Position numbers and translations under genes: made by a program
Part shown: positions 11,291-23,748 of the stretch, piece by piece
Numbering within the stretch: the first letter of the stretch is position 1
Layout: each line of letters begins with the position of its first letter
NCBI RefSeq assembly: GCF_947179165.1
Contig: NC_077239.1
Location: 15,568,001 to 15,632,000 of the forward strand
Direction: 5' to 3'
Origin: Solanum dulcamara
Taxonomy: Eukaryota > Streptophyta > Magnoliopsida > Solanales > Solanaceae
Length of the DNA: 64,000 nt
Notes under the pieces: generated by a model
The model's input: only the letters and a program-made list of their open reading frames with translations
Database searches by the model: none
What the model was told of the DNA's origin: nothing

Positions 11291-12912
11291 ACCATCACCT
11301 CACAATACTAACTCTCAAAGCTCTACCAATGCTCTATCCTCAAACTGCCAGCCTCGAATTTGGTCCAGAAGAGATGATCGAGCTCCCATAAAGGCCAAAA
11401 TCGGTCCGAAATCTGAGATTTCAAACCTGAACATCTGATTAGCCAAATACTGGATGTCCAAGGCTAGGGGTCATTCCGCAGTAGACAAGTAAGCTAAACT
11501 ACCCATACTCCCCATCTTTCGGCTCAAGGCATCCGCTACTACATTCTCCTTACCTGGGTGGTAGAGGATAGAGATGTCATAATCGGCCAGTAGCTCAATC
11601 CAATGCTGCTGTCTAGAATTAAGATCCTTCTAACTCAGAATATACTATAAGCTGCGGTGATCTATACATATCTCGCATTGGACTCCGTATAAGTAGTGCC
11701 TCTATATCTTGAGCGCGAAAACTACCACTGCCAGCTCCAGGTCATGGGTGGGATAGTTGTGCTCATACACTCTCAACTATCTGGAAGCATAAACAATAAC
11801 TCGGCCACGCTGCATCAGTACACACCTATGACCTACACCAGAAGCATCACAATATACAGAAAAGATCTCTCCCTCAACTGGTAGAGTCAGAACAAGAGCA
11901 ATGGTAAGCAACTCCTTAAGCTTCCGAAAGCTCAACTCACATTCCTTGGACCATACAAAGGGAACATCCTGGCGGGTCAAATAGGTTAAGGGGGCTACAA
12001 TAGTAGAGAAACCCTCAATGAATCTTCTATAATACCCAGCCAATCCAACAAAACTTTAAATCTCTATAACAGATGTGGGCCTAGCCAAACCATGAATAGC
12101 CTTAATCTTCGCCAGATCCACTATGATACCCTCTATGGACACCATGTGTCCCAGAAATGCCACAGACTCCAACCAAAACTCACACTTTGAGAATTTAGCA
12201 TAAAGTTGTTGATCTCTCAAAGTCAGGAGCACAACCCTCAAGTTCTGCGAGTGATCCTCCCTATTCTGCAAGTATATCAGTATGTCATTGATGAATACAA
12301 TCACAAAGAAGTCAAGATAAGGCCTGAATACTCGAGTCATAAGGTCCATAAAAGCTATGGGGGCATTGGTAAGCCCAAAAGACATTACAAGGAACTCATA
12401 GTGGCCATAGCGAGTCTGAAAAGCAGTCTTAGAAATGTAGGCTGCTCTAATCCACAACTGATGGTAGCCATACCTCAAGTCAATCTTAGAAAACATGGTT
12501 GCAGCCTGAAATTGATCGAATAGATCATCGATACGAGGCATGGGGTAACAGTTTTTCACCATTACCTTGTTCAGCTGTCTGTAATCAACATACATCCGTA
12601 TAGTCCCATCCTTCTTTTAAACAAACAAGAGAGGAGAACCCCACGAAAACACACTCGGGCTAATAGATCCCTTACCTAAAAGATCCTCAAGCTGCATGCT
12701 GAGCTCTTTGAGCTCTGTAGGGCCATACGATAAGGTGGTATAGAAATAGGCTTAGTTCCCGACTCCAAATCTATGGCAAAGTCAATATCTCTTTCTGGGG
12801 TTAGACTAGGTAGGTTAGTAAGGAAGAAATTAGTATACTCCCTAACCACACAGAATAAATCAATAGTAGGGGCCTCGCTGGACATATCACGGACATATGC
12901 TAAGTATGCCAA
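11291..12912 (-). pseudogene. Element B reverse transcriptase and RNase H, decayed
   Basis: 12,912-12,676 carries the linker from the protease and the start of reverse transcriptase ([10 protein letters not shown]). 12,595-12,056 is an open 179-codon block with [18 protein letters not shown] and F-G-L-T-N-A-P. The catalytic F-I-D-D box reads F-I-N-D, so one of the two catalytic Asp is lost. 12,043-11,777 continues through the connection domain (Y-Y-R-R-F-I-E-G-F) into RNase H with V-Y-C-D-A-S-G-V-G. The rest of RNase H, to about 11,300, runs through stops. It would have copied the element RNA into DNA in cytoplasmic particles. Confidence 0.93.
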
Positions 12913-12933
12913 AAACCCGGATGCAACTAGCCA

Positions 12934-13490
12934 TTAGGCCCATATAAAGGATATAATCCAAGTCAGTAAGCGACTATAAACACCCTGCCACAAGACTGGG
13001 GGAAAACCAGGCATGGCTAATGTAACAGTTTTGGCATAACAGTCCAAAACCTCATGATGAGGGGATAGAAAATCCATGCCTAGAATAACATCGAAATCCA
13101 ACATATCAAGTAAAATAAGATCTGTCTGAGTCTCATGTCCCTGAATAGTCACTACAAAGGATCTACAAACCTGATCCACTACTAAAGAATCCTCTATCGG
13201 GATCGAAACATGTAACAGGACCTCAAGTGACTCATAAGGAATACCTAGACGTGGAGCAAAATATATAGACACACAGGAATACGTGGAACTTGGATCAAAT
13301 AAAGCTGAACCAGTTTGCTGACAAATAAGGATAGTACCTGTGATAACATCATCTGATGCCTCAACCTCTGCCCTCGCCGGAGCAGCATAAAAGTGTTCCT
13401 GTTGGCCTCCCCCACTAACATTCTCCCTACCACCTGACCTGCCTCCCTAGACACCTCCCCGAATACCCTACTGACCATCACTACGGCCAT
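12934..13490 (-). pseudogene. Element B aspartic protease, decayed
   Basis: A frameshift near 13,270 splits it into two open pieces (13,490-13,245 and 13,272-12,934). Around the junction the active-site region reads F-D-P-S-S-T-Y-S, the usual plant gypsy variant of the D-S/T-G motif, followed by Y-F-A-P-R-L-G-I. The downstream hallmark L-L-D-M-x-D-F-D-V-I-L-G-M-D is intact. The enzyme would have cleaved the Gag-Pol polyprotein. Confidence 0.88.
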
Positions 13491-14745
13491 AACGCCGATC
13501 TATACCTCCTAATAGAGGTGGTGCTACTACTAATAGTCTAGCCCAGTTGGGACACTCCCTAGCCTGGTGCTCCAGTAAGCCACAATTGAAGCATCCTGAA
13601 GATGAGCGACCCATGATAACTTATTCGCAGTAGGAAGGAAGTGGAGCTGATCTCCTTGAGCTCTGCCCTATGGTGGAACCCCCCGAATGGGGATAACTAC
13701 CCTCAACTGCTGGTAAGGCAGCCTGAATCGGCCGACTAGACTGACCCTACTGGTACCTATCCTGCTGGAACTGCTGGTGGAGCTTGTCATAACAATCATG
13801 GCATCTAGAATAGGACCCACTGTAGCTACCCTAATGCTTGGATCTTTTATCACTGCCCTCTTAGGCCCGATGATCAATAATCTCGATTGTGCGGGCATGA
13901 TCCACCACATCTAGAAAAGAGCGGCCCACAAAAACAAGGTGCTCAGTCCCTAACAACAAGTAAGGTCTCAATCCGCGCACAAAACATCATACCCTCTCCT
14001 CCTTAGTGGGTACAATCATAGTGGCATATCAGGAAAGCTGATGAAATCTAGCTTCGTACTCTGCAATCGTCATGTGGCCCTGCTCTAACTGAGTAAACTG
14101 ATACTTAAATCAGTCCCAAACACTCCTAGTGATGTATCGAGCCAAGTAAGCCTCTGAGAATCGGGCTCATGTCAATAGTGGTGACCCAGCTAGTCTGGAC
14201 TACAAATTAGAGTGTCACCATTGTCTGGCTGCACCTCTGAACTTGTGAGAAGTGAAGTCGACGCCTTTAGACTCCACAAAACCCAAGGAATGGAGCTTCT
14301 CTTGACAGGTAGTCAAGAACTCTATGGCATCCTCGCCAATGGATCCAGAAAATATCGGGGGTGATAGCCTCTGAAATACCCCTAACATCTTCTAATCCTG
14401 CAATGACATCATACCCTTCGAAACTGCTGGCGGGGGTGCAACAACTCGTAGAGGAAGCTGAACCTCAGGTGCTGGCTGGACGGGCGGATCTTGCGGTACT
14501 GGTATGCCTGCTATTGGGGTCGTGGCCTGTGGTACAACCCCAATAGTCATGAGGAGCTGCAGAATCGCTGCTTGTAGTGCTGGGGTCATAATTGGTGAAG
14601 CTAGGGGCTATGCTAGTGGTGGTTCTCCCACTGGATGAGTAGGAATAGGAGCGTCCTGATACTCTTCTACCAGCTCCGGCTCTATCTCCGAGTTGGGAGC
14701 TGGTGCTTCTCTCCTACCTGTCCCACAAGGACAACCTCTAGGCAT
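13491..14745 (-). pseudogene. Element B Gag, decayed
   Basis: The likely start is the Met at 14,745 (M-P-R-G-C-P-C-G-T-G-R-R), matching the basic, Arg/Gly-rich N-terminus of related Gags. A proline-rich stretch (14,589-14,392) and the capsid region follow in broken frames to about 13,930. A CCHC knuckle, C-F-N-C-G-L-L-E-H-Q-A-R-E-C, lies at about 13,551-13,592 and is intact at its four ligands. Gag would form the particle and package the RNA. Confidence 0.85.
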
Positions 14746-14983
14746 GCTAGACCTTAGTGCATTATCACGACCGATGGTATCATACATACGAACCATCCCT
14801 GCAACAGAGTGGAACAAATGAGATTTCACGAAATCAATAAGACACAACACTTCACAAAATGATACAACATAGAGAATGTTCCTAATGACATCTGGTAGCC
14901 TCCCGATAATAAGTTATGGACGTACCCATCTGTGAGACACTACTAGACGTTAGCTGTGTACAAGTGAGACCAATGAACCTAAG

Positions 14984-14998
14984 GCTCTAACACCAACT
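14984..14998 (-). other. Primer binding site of element B (initiator tRNA-Met type)
   Basis: On the minus strand, just inside the 5' LTR, the bases read tggtgttagagcc. The plant tRNA-iMet complement is TGGTATCAGAGCC, so only two positions differ. This fixes element orientation and the LTR edge at 14,999. Confidence 0.88.
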
Positions 14999-17900
14999 TG
15001 TCACGACCCAATTCCTTAGATCATGATGACACCTACTATTACCCACCAGTAGTTAAGATAATCCATCAACTCGTAACTTCAAGTAATGGGTTTGAGGGCA
15101 GAAACTAAACAAGAGTTGATGAATTATAAAGATAAGAAAAAAGAATCAACGAAAGTAAACCAAAACATGATATAAACTACTAAAGATCCCTCCTAAAACC
15201 TAAAAGTCACAAGTACAGAGCTGCTACAAAATAAAAGATGAGTACAAGTCCGAAAGTGGACCAAAAATATATATAACAACTAACTAGTCTCAAAAGGCAA
15301 AAGATGGGCCATCTATACTGAAGGAGACAAGAATGATCCAAAAATGCCAAATACTCACCCTAGTCTCCGAAGCTGACTACAACAGGCTCGATCTATCCAC
15401 GACAGTAGATGCAAAGTGTAGTATGAGTACCAAGACAACAGGTACCTAGTAGGCATCATAGGTCGACTGAGCAAAAAAAGATAAAAATAATATGAAAAAG
15501 AGGAGTAGCCTAAATAGGAGTCAACATAAGCATCAAAGGAGGGAAAGAGTACTACCTATAGGAACTACAACTAATTATACCCAACTAAGCCCCCATAAGC
15601 CCAGTCGGGACACTCATGCGCAAGTTAAATAAAAACCTGGATGAACACCCATAAGCCCGCCGAGTACACAAAATAGCTACAACTACCAATGCTAGGACCA
15701 AAGAATCTGCGATGTTTGGAGCCGAAGTACTATATCATTTCCAAACCCAGGATCTCCAAGAGTCAATCGATCTAGTGGTGACTTAGGGGTCGAGGCCGCG
15801 ACTGGGACCCAGATGCTCACCCAATTGTTCAAAGTTGCCAAGGCTAGGAATGGGTACCCGGATGCTTGCCATAATACATAAGTGCGGTCGAGGATGGGAA
15901 TGGGTACCCGTATGCTTGCTGTAATACATCGGTATGATCGAGGCCAAGACTGGGTCCCCGGATGCTCGTCATACTAGCAAGGCGGTAGAGGCCGGGGTTG
16001 AGTACCCAGATGCTCACCAATAATTCAGAATAGAGGCCGGGACTTGGTACCTGGATGGTCACAGATAATTTATCCCATGTTGCCAAACATTCTACTTCCC
16101 AACTAGAATACAATAGTACCAAAAATAGTTTCCTAAATGAGTCAACAGATATACGACCAAAACTGAAACTGGAGCCAAAGTTAATGATCATGAAATCTAA
16201 TGTGGCCGATGCATTAAGAAAGTCACGATTATACCGATTTATGGATGAGGATATTTTTTAGAGCAAGGGTAATACTAAACTAAGGTCAAACTATCAGGCA
16301 CTAGCCCGCTACACCATTCTACAAGGATCTAAGTCCATCGGAGCGATGCCGGAGCATCTAAAGCAGGTTTACATCCTATACTAAGACCAACATACTCCAC
16401 AGTATCAACTACATGCTCATTCAACTCTCTTTATAATACTAACAAATAACGAAAAGATACACATGCTTTTAAATATCCGAAAAAACCCGATAACAAGCCT
16501 AAAGCATAATTTCTAACACCTAAAATATACAATCAAATTACCCAACCCAAATTCCAAATATTTTAACATGCTTTCACATATTCCAGCTTAATCTAAAGAA
16601 AGGTTAAACCGTAGCCTACCTGTAGGCTAAATACGCGGGCTCCAAATCACTCTACCAAAGCTTTTCCCTTCCAAACTACCCCGGAATGCTGCCATGCTAT
16701 CAAAAACAGAACCACGATATCAATATGGTTGTTTAGGTACTAATTTCATAATTTTTGGAGATGGACCAATTTTGGGGTCTAAAACGGAAGATGTGGGATC
16801 CATATATGAAATTTTAGATTTCACCCCCAAATAGGTTAGAAACTTTACCCCAAGCTCATAAATCAGATTTATAACACAATTTGGGGTGGAAAAATAATGC
16901 AAGACGATCAAATAATTAATTCCCACATTTTCAACTAAGAAAACAAACAAGGCAGCCTCTTTACATGTCGATTTCTCAAAAACAAAAATCTCTCAATCAA
17001 AACAAATTACACCATGACATTTCTTGTGAAAAATCCCACAATCTAGCCTCAAGAATCACTCAAAACTGAGTTATATTTATCAAGATACATTCTTCCAAAA
17101 TTTAACAAAATTTGATTATGAAAAATACTAAATCTGCAGCTGAAAATCAATTTATTACCTTGAACAATGTGCCAAAATTAGATTCGGAAGATTCCACGAT
17201 ATTCTCCTCAAAATTACACACAAGATCGCCTCTGGAATTACCCAAATTCGATTTATATAGGTCAAGAAATAACTTGTCAAAGTTTTTCAAAAATCATTCC
17301 GAAAATGTACACCGCTGCGAATAAAATCATGATTTTTACCTGAATCAAATGCTCCAAATCAGTTTTCAATTCTCCAATGCGTTCTCCATAAACAATCTCA
17401 CAAGTTTGCCTTTTGAATCACCCAACTTGGAGCTATATAACTCAAGTTATGGGGTTTTAAAATTGGAGGGAAACACCCCAAAAAAATTTCACCTGCTGCT
17501 GCAATTTTTCTTATTTTTGGAAAATCCAAAATCTCCGATGTATGCTCGGAATTCGTCTGGAATTCGACAAAAATAAACCAGATATGCTACCCCACTAAAT
17601 TCGACGTTCTGGACTCAATGACGTATTCATAATTCTCATATGAGTTCATTTTAATAGAAAGTGGGTCCCACACCCAAGAGCCATTTTAAGTCACATTCCA
17701 CAACATGCCTCGATATTAATTCGAAAGCCTCAGAAAGCGAACGAAGGGCCATTCTAGACCAAAATCGACATTCTGGAACTAACTGTGCTGTCAAAATTTT
17801 TATTCGAGCGCATTTTCCAAGAATATTGACCAAAGTCAACCATAGGCTAACTTTAAAGTCAAAAGCGCCAAATGAACCCAAATTCGTATCGATTGCCTTG

Positions 17901-18503
17901 ATAGTCATTCAAGCAGTGCTACTAGCTTAATTTTTTCATTCTGGAGTTGATGGAACTATCAGAATTTGAATTCGAGATCTCATTGACCCAAAACTCAAAA
18001 AGTCGCAACTAAATCAACTTAGTCCTTCAAAATACCAAAACGGAATCGGTCCCTCTAAAAATTCAACCAATATTCTTATAGATCAAAAACCATCTCCCAA
18101 ATCCAACGAAGTCATCGGGATTCTATTCCGAGTATCGGAACTCAAAAAGTTGACCAAAGTCAAATCTTAGCTTAAAATTCCTCAAATTCTCAACTCAAGG
18201 TCTCAAATCTTCGTTACAACTCCAAAACTGATTCTGTAAAGTATCCTAACCCAATTTCGATATTTTGGAGCTGCTGGAATCGACAAAATTCCGTTCTGAT
18301 ATCTGCAGCTCTTATTGACCCCAAATACCACTTTTTAATACTTAAAGCTTATGAAAACTCAAAATTTCCAAAGACGTAACTTTTCATAGAATTTTCTAAA
18401 AATCAACACCTGGTACCAATCAAAAATGATTTAGGGTAACTAAAGAGAGGGGTAAAATGGTCATTTTACAAAAAATCCAAAAATAAGCTTTAGGGTCATT
18501 ATA
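14999..18503 (-). repeat. Element B 5' LTR (intact length)
   Basis: It runs tgtcacgaccc to gggtcattata, with the terminal TG on the minus strand mutated to TA. It aligns with the split 3' LTR from end to end and shows the site before MULE insertion near 15,545. Nothing in its 3.5 kb looks like a gene; open frames of 60 to 115 codons match no family I know and differ between the two LTRs. Confidence 0.93.
15795..16070. repeat. Minisatellite inside B's 5' LTR (about 48 bp x 6)
   Basis: This is the counterpart of 7,228-7,505, with the same unit order and gggtacccg core. Unit-by-unit correspondence between the LTRs implies no large copy-number change since insertion. Confidence 0.88.
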
Positions 18504-18508
18504 ATTGT
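18504..18508. repeat. Target site duplication of element B, right copy (ATTGT)
   Basis: An exact repeat of 892-896, located immediately outside B's 5' LTR. Confidence 0.92.
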
Positions 18509-18562
18509 CTTGTCACAAAGGTATGAGCTTATTTAGGAATATTGAAAAGTTGGGGTGTTACA
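18509..18562 (-). repeat. Element A 3' LTR, terminal part
   Basis: It resumes the LTR split by B and ends ggggtgttaca, so on the minus strand the LTR starts TGTAACACCCC. The matching end is missing from the other A LTR. Confidence 0.85.
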
Positions 18563-18577
18563 TTCCTTCCCCGTTAG
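18563..18577 (-). other. Polypurine tract of element A
   Basis: The minus strand reads ctaacggggaaggaa directly against the LTR start, a well-formed purine tract. Confidence 0.8.
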
Positions 18578-18837
18578 AAATGTTCATCTTCAAATGAAAA
18601 GTCCAAGTCACGCGTTTAAGTCCTTAGGAGTTTCCAAAATTTTGGTAGAGCCTCCTTTGTACATGTGACTATCCACGAACTGAAAACTCAGAAATTCCAA
18701 CCTAGGCATCTCACAGGATGGCATAAATAGCTAAGCCCCATAGCTCCGCATTAACAGTGAGAAAAAATACAACATCAACAACCATAATCATAAGCAATAA
18801 TATAAAGACCAAATATGTATCTTTACTTACTAAACTA

Positions 18838-20330
18838 TTATAACTTGAGATGCCATCTTCGTGGAGTATGAAATAAGTGAGGATATTTTGACCTCATACC
18901 ATCCTCAGCTTCCAAAGTCGTCTCTCCTCTATTTATGTTTCTCCATAATACTTTAAAAGAAGCCACATCTTTGGTCCTCAGTTTTTGTCCTTGTCGATCC
19001 AATATGGAAACTGGTGTTTCCTCATAAGACAAATCCTCTGTGATCTGAACATCCTCAGCTGGGACAACTTGAGATGGGTCTCTTATGCACTTTTATAGGA
19101 TCGATACTTAGAAAATCGGATGAACAGATTCTAGCCCCGAAGGCAGCGCTAACTCATAAGCCACCCGTCCTACCCTCCGAAGGATCCGCTATGGTCCAAT
19201 AAATCTTGGACTAATATTTCCCTTCTTTCCAACTATCAAAACACCCTTCATAGGTGAGATTTTCAAGAATACCCTCTCATCGACACAAGACTCTAAATTC
19301 CTTTGCCGCACATCTGAGTATGACTTCTACCGGCTTTGAACTGTCAGCAACCGCTCCCGAATAAGCTTAATTTGCTCCACTGTTTGTTGTACTAAGTCTA
19401 TTCCAATCAACCCTGACTCACCTACCTCAAACCATCCCACGGGGTACCTATATGTTTGCCTATACAAAGCCTCATAAGATGTCATCTTGATACTGGAATG
19501 ATAACTATTATTTTATGCAAACTCAATAAGAGGTAAGTGGTCATCCCAACTTCCCTTAAAGTCAAGAATACATGCCCATAACATATCCTCGAGGGTTTGA
19601 ATTGTGCGCTCAGCCTGGTCATCTGTCTGTGGGTGAAAGGCCGTACTCAGATTAACTTGGGTACCCAGTCCTTTTTGGAAAGACTTCCAGAAGTTAACAA
19701 TAAATTGTGCTCATCTATCAGAAATAATAGATATTGGGACAACGAGAAGCCTAACAATCTCTCTAATATAAAGCCCTATATAGTCTTCGACTATAACAGT
19801 AGTCTTGATGGGTAAGAAGTGAGCTGATTTTGTTCACCTATCAATAATTACCCAAACAGATTCAAACTTACGACGTGACCAGAGTACCAATAATAAAATC
19901 CATATTAATTGCTTCCCACTTCCACAAGGAATGACTATCTCCTCGACTATCCCAGTGGGATTTTGATGCCCCACCTTCACCTATTGGTAGTTAGGATACT
20001 GTGCCACAAACTCAGCAATGTCCTTTTTCATCCCATTCTACCAATAGATCTCCTAAATATCATAGTACATCTTTAATGAACCTGGGTGAATAGAATAACG
20101 GGAATAATGTGTATCTACCATAATCCGTTATCAAATCCCTACACTAAAACACACAATCAACCTCTATATCTGAGGACTCCATCTCCTTCTATGTAAAAGT
20201 CTAAAGACTTTTTCTCCTGAGCCTTGGATTTGAGTTTTTTCAAGCGAGGATCCTCATGTTGTCATGCCTTTATCTCCAAAACTAGAGATGATATGGTTGT
20301 GTCATGAGTTATGAACCTACTATCATCAAC
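18838..20330 (-). pseudogene. Element A integrase with chromodomain, decayed
   Basis: Reading leftward: the zinc-finger region near 20,000-20,110 (S-I-H-P-G, Y-W, with both Cys changed to Tyr), then D-R-x-T-K-S-A-H-F near 19,840. I-S-D-R near 19,730, H-P-Q-T-D-D-Q-A-E near 19,620 and Y-H-S-S-I near 19,500 follow. The C-terminal domain is next (S-P-R-F-I-G-P, Y-E-L-A-L-P, H-P-I-F). The last 64 codons (19,032-18,838) contain a chromodomain-like V-L-W-R-N and K-Y-P-H-L-F. Stops replace several Trp, Gln and Arg codons. Confidence 0.9.
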
Positions 20331-20399
20331 CTTTAGTAATATAACTCCCAAGCTAGCTAAATGATGAAGCTCTCAAACTAACTCATACCTCTTAACACC

Positions 20400-21720
20400 T
20401 AAATTTGATAAACTAACCATAGATCTGTGACTAAGGGAATCGGCTACCATATTTTCCTTCCCTGGATGATATAAAATATCTACGTCATAGTTTTTTAGTA
20501 ACTCAAGCCATTGATGCTCTTAAATATTTAAATCCTTTAGTCTAAACATATACTGAAGGCTATTATTATTTGTGAATATATCAACATGAACGCCATATAG
20601 ATAGTGTTTTCAAATCTTTAATGCTTACACCACTGTCTCCAACTCTAAATCGTAGGTTGGATAGTTATTTTCATTCTTCCTTAATTGCCTTGAATAATAT
20701 GTGATCACCTTACCATGTGAATTATAACACATCACAACCTAACACCAGAAGTATCACAGTAAAATGCGTAGCCCTTTGAACCCTCGAGCAAGGCTAGAAC
20801 TGGTGTTAATGTCAACCTGTCCTTCAGCTATTAGAAACTATGCTCGCAAGCCTCAATCTACTAAAACTTAGCTACTTTTTGTGTCAACATTATTTGAGGT
20901 GCCAAAAGTGAAGAAAATGCCTCCACAAACCTTCTGTAGTAGCCAGCTAACCCTAGGAAACTACAAACCTCTGTTGGATTCATGGGCCTGGGCTAAGTCT
21001 TCAATACCTCAATCTCCTATGTATCCATCATAATACCTTCATCTAATATAATATGGCCTAATAAATCCATCAATTTTGACCAAAACTCGCACTTAGATAA
21101 CTTTGCGTAAAGTTTTTGATCTCGAAGAACCTGAAGGACTGCTCGCAAATGATTTGCATGTTAAGCTTTTGAATGTGAATATACCAAAATATCATCAATA
21201 AATATAATTATGAACATGTCTAGATACGGACTGAATATGCTATTCATTAGATCCATGAACACTGTCGGGACATTAGTCAATCTGAAAGACATCACCAAGA
21301 ACTCAAAGTGTTCATATCTGGTTCTAAAAAATGTCTTTGGAATATCTTCCTCCCAAACTCATACTTGATGGTACCCTGATCTCAAATCAATCTTTGAGAA
21401 GAACTTAGCACCTTATAACTGGTCAAGTAAATCATCAATCCTCGGAAGGGGATGCATATTTTTTATAGTCACCTTATTCAATTGTCGGTAATTGATACAC
21501 ATTCTAAGTGAGCTATCTTTCTTTCTCAAAAATAATACTAGCGCACCCCACAGTGAAGCACTTGGCCTGATAAAGTATTTATCCAGTAAATCTTTTAATT
21601 GATATTTCAAATCTTTTATCTTAGCCTGAGCCATTCTATATGGAGGGATAGATATGGGTTATGTACCTGGTACCATATCGATAGCAAAATCAATTTCCTG
21701 GTTTAGGGAATACCAGGAAG
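20400..21720 (-). pseudogene. Element A reverse transcriptase and RNase H, decayed
   Basis: The best open piece (21,634-21,413) has [16 protein letters not shown] and [10 protein letters not shown]. The catalytic F-I-D-D box is preserved near 21,180-21,212, unlike in element B. RNase H follows in broken frames from about 20,880, with F-Y-C-D near 20,760. Many single stops are present. Confidence 0.88.
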
Positions 21721-21879
21721 CTCATCTAGAAATACTTTAGGAAACTCATTAACCACCTGAATAGATGAGTTGGTGGTTCTTCCTTTATGTCTTGAACGCG
21801 CATAAGATGATAAATATGACCTTTTACAATCACCCTCCTTGCCTTAAGATAGGAAATAAACCTACTTTCAACGTTGCAT

Positions 21880-22270
21880 TACTACCTTTCCATAATCGAA
21901 CTTCCTCTCCTAGAAAATAGAATCTAACAATCTTTGTTCTATACTCAATATTAGCATAACAAGATGCTAGCCAGTCCATACCCATGATGACATCGAAATC
22001 AACCATTTCTAACTGTACTAGATCGTCGATACTTTCTACCGGTCAACTTTGATAGACTCTCTTGGCACTAACAGGCTCACCAACTGGTGTAGACACAATA
22101 AATGGTCGATTTAATGACTTTGCTACTATACCTAACTTCCCCACAATATATGGAGTAATGTAGGATAGAGTAGATCTAGGATCTATCAAAGCATAAATAT
22201 AATGGGAGCAGACAATCAATGTACCTGTCATAACATCTAGTGATAGCTCTAAATCTTGTCGGTTAGCAAG
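21880..22270 (-). pseudogene. Element A aspartic protease, decayed
   Basis: The 22,231-22,043 frame shows A-L-I-D-P-R-S-T-L-S-Y-I, the active-site region with D-P-x-S-T, followed by S-T-P-V-G. The F-D-V-I-M-G-M-D hallmark continues near 21,990 in the same region. Confidence 0.82.
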
Positions 22271-22289
22271 TGCACATGTATAGTTCTAG

Positions 22290-23567
22290 CCATTACTAGA
22301 ACTAGATACTCTATTTCTTCCTCTTCCCCTGCCTCTACCTACTAATGTTTGGGGTCCACGCCCTGTAGATTGCTCCGATAAAGAGGAACCTACTGCTAAC
22401 CCTATCGTCTAACCCATACCACTTTGACCAATGGTTGGATAATTCTTCTACCCATTCCCTTCTTGTCTATAAGAGTAACATCCTGTGGAACCCTTCCTAC
22501 ACCTCCCAAAATGTATCTTACCGCAAGTAGCACAACCAGGTGGGGCTGGGATAACCTAGCCTGAACTCCTCTACTACTGAAACATGATGCTCGTGAACTA
22601 TCACCTGGGCCTCACTGTCCCCGATGATCAAGTCTACTACCCTGGAACTGCTATAGTGGAGTTTTAGTTGGCCTACTAGAATAAGGGTCTAGGACTACCC
22701 TAAAACTCTCCCTCTGAACTCTTGGTCCTAGCCCTCTTCTACTGCTCTCGCAACCCTCTCACTCATATATTGCTGATGTCAGCGGTCCTCTATGCCCTAT
22801 GAAAAGGCCTGAATTATCGAGATATCCATACTATCATTTAGTGCAGCGATAGAACAAGCATGCATCAAAACTGTACTCTCGAACACTCGTGCTGCCCTAT
22901 CAAAGGTTCAAAAACTGATCTACCCAAGCATACCTAATCTCTAGATGTAAATAGTGATCTATGAAAGCTTCTGTAAATATATTCTAGTGGCTAGAGGTGC
23001 ATCATTTCCCCTAGATCTCTCCCAACTCTCATACCACAATACTGCAATATCATGTAATGGAAATGCTGCTAACTCAACTGACTCATTCGCTGAGGCATGC
23101 ATGACCTGGAAGATTCTATGAAGCTAATCAACAAGTACTGATGGTCCTCTCTATGATTTGTACTTGTAAACTATGGAGGATTCATAGAAAGAAATTTATG
23201 AACTCTCGAACTTCTAGGCCCTTTAGAAGGTCCGACAATGTCTTCCACAATCGATTGGTACTGTACAGCTACTAACTATGCTAATATACATACTGTACTC
23301 TTGAAATCCTGATCAGATGGAATAGAAGGAGCTAGAACTGGTACTGCTGGTGGTGCCAGGGGTCCTATAGCCATCAAAGGCTCTTGAAGTGGTGGAGAAG
23401 CTATAGGGGGCTAAGAAGATATCTCCCCCAATTTTTCTGTATGCTCTACCTCTGCCTGTGGTATCTTACCGGCACCCTCAACTATAACTTTATCTAGCCC
23501 CTATCTAGATGTGGTCTGTCTGCTGCCAACTATCTCTCTTTGTAAACAAATATCTGTTATAAGCCAT
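22290..23567 (-). pseudogene. Element A Gag, decayed
   Basis: A Met lies at 23,567 shortly after the primer site. Capsid sequence V-M-H-A-S-A-N-E-S-V-E-L-A-A-F lies near 23,040-23,110, followed by W-Y-E-S-W-E; the same signature occurs in element K at about 50,600. An E-R-V-A-R-A segment lies near 22,750. A knuckle of the form C-A-T-C-G-K-x-H-F-G-R-C lies near 22,505-22,545. At least a dozen stops interrupt the frame. Confidence 0.82.
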
Positions 23568-23734
23568 AAAAACTCAACCCTTAAGAAACCTCTCTACCGC
23601 ACGAGGTGAGCAAACGAAGGGTGACCATTCTAATATGCCTAATAGCTTCTTGCTTATCAAATGTGGTGTATTATATATTTATAAATAAGATTCTACTAGA
23701 CACGACTTACAGACTCCCTAGGCTATGACGTTGC

Positions 23735-23748
23735 TCTGATACCAAGTT
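23735..23748 (-). other. Primer binding site of element A (initiator tRNA-Met)
   Basis: The minus strand reads TTGGTATCAGAGC after a short spacer, an exact match to the plant initiator tRNA-Met 3' end complement. It sets the LTR edge at 23,749 (tgtcacacccc). Confidence 0.92.

Larger units (their letters stand above)
897..18503 (-). mobile_element. Element B: full-length Ty3/gypsy chromovirus, nested in A
   Basis: B is a complete, decayed LTR retrotransposon on the minus strand. It has two LTRs of about 3.5 kb (897-9,888 minus the MULE, and 14,999-18,503), a tRNA-Met-type primer site at about 14,984-14,998, a purine tract at 9,889-9,901 and a 5.1-kb interior. The interior reads gag, protease, reverse transcriptase, RNase H, integrase, chromodomain on the minus strand. 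The 5-bp duplication ATTGT flanks the whole unit, so the ends are exact apart from a mutated TG (now TA) at the right edge. The domain order and C-terminal chromodomain place it among chromoviruses; a Tekay/Del-like clade is my inference. Stops and frameshifts in every gene mean it cannot encode its own mobility. Confidence 0.95.

Noticed and set aside
11291..12912. Endogenous pararetrovirus (caulimovirid) sequence, common in Solanaceae
   Set aside because: The reverse transcriptase is followed by integrase and a chromodomain and enclosed by LTRs, which identifies Ty3/gypsy; no movement or coat protein motif was seen anywhere in the window.
14984..14998. tRNA gene
   Set aside because: Only the 3'-end complement of initiator tRNA-Met is present, as a retrotransposon primer site; no cloverleaf surrounds it.
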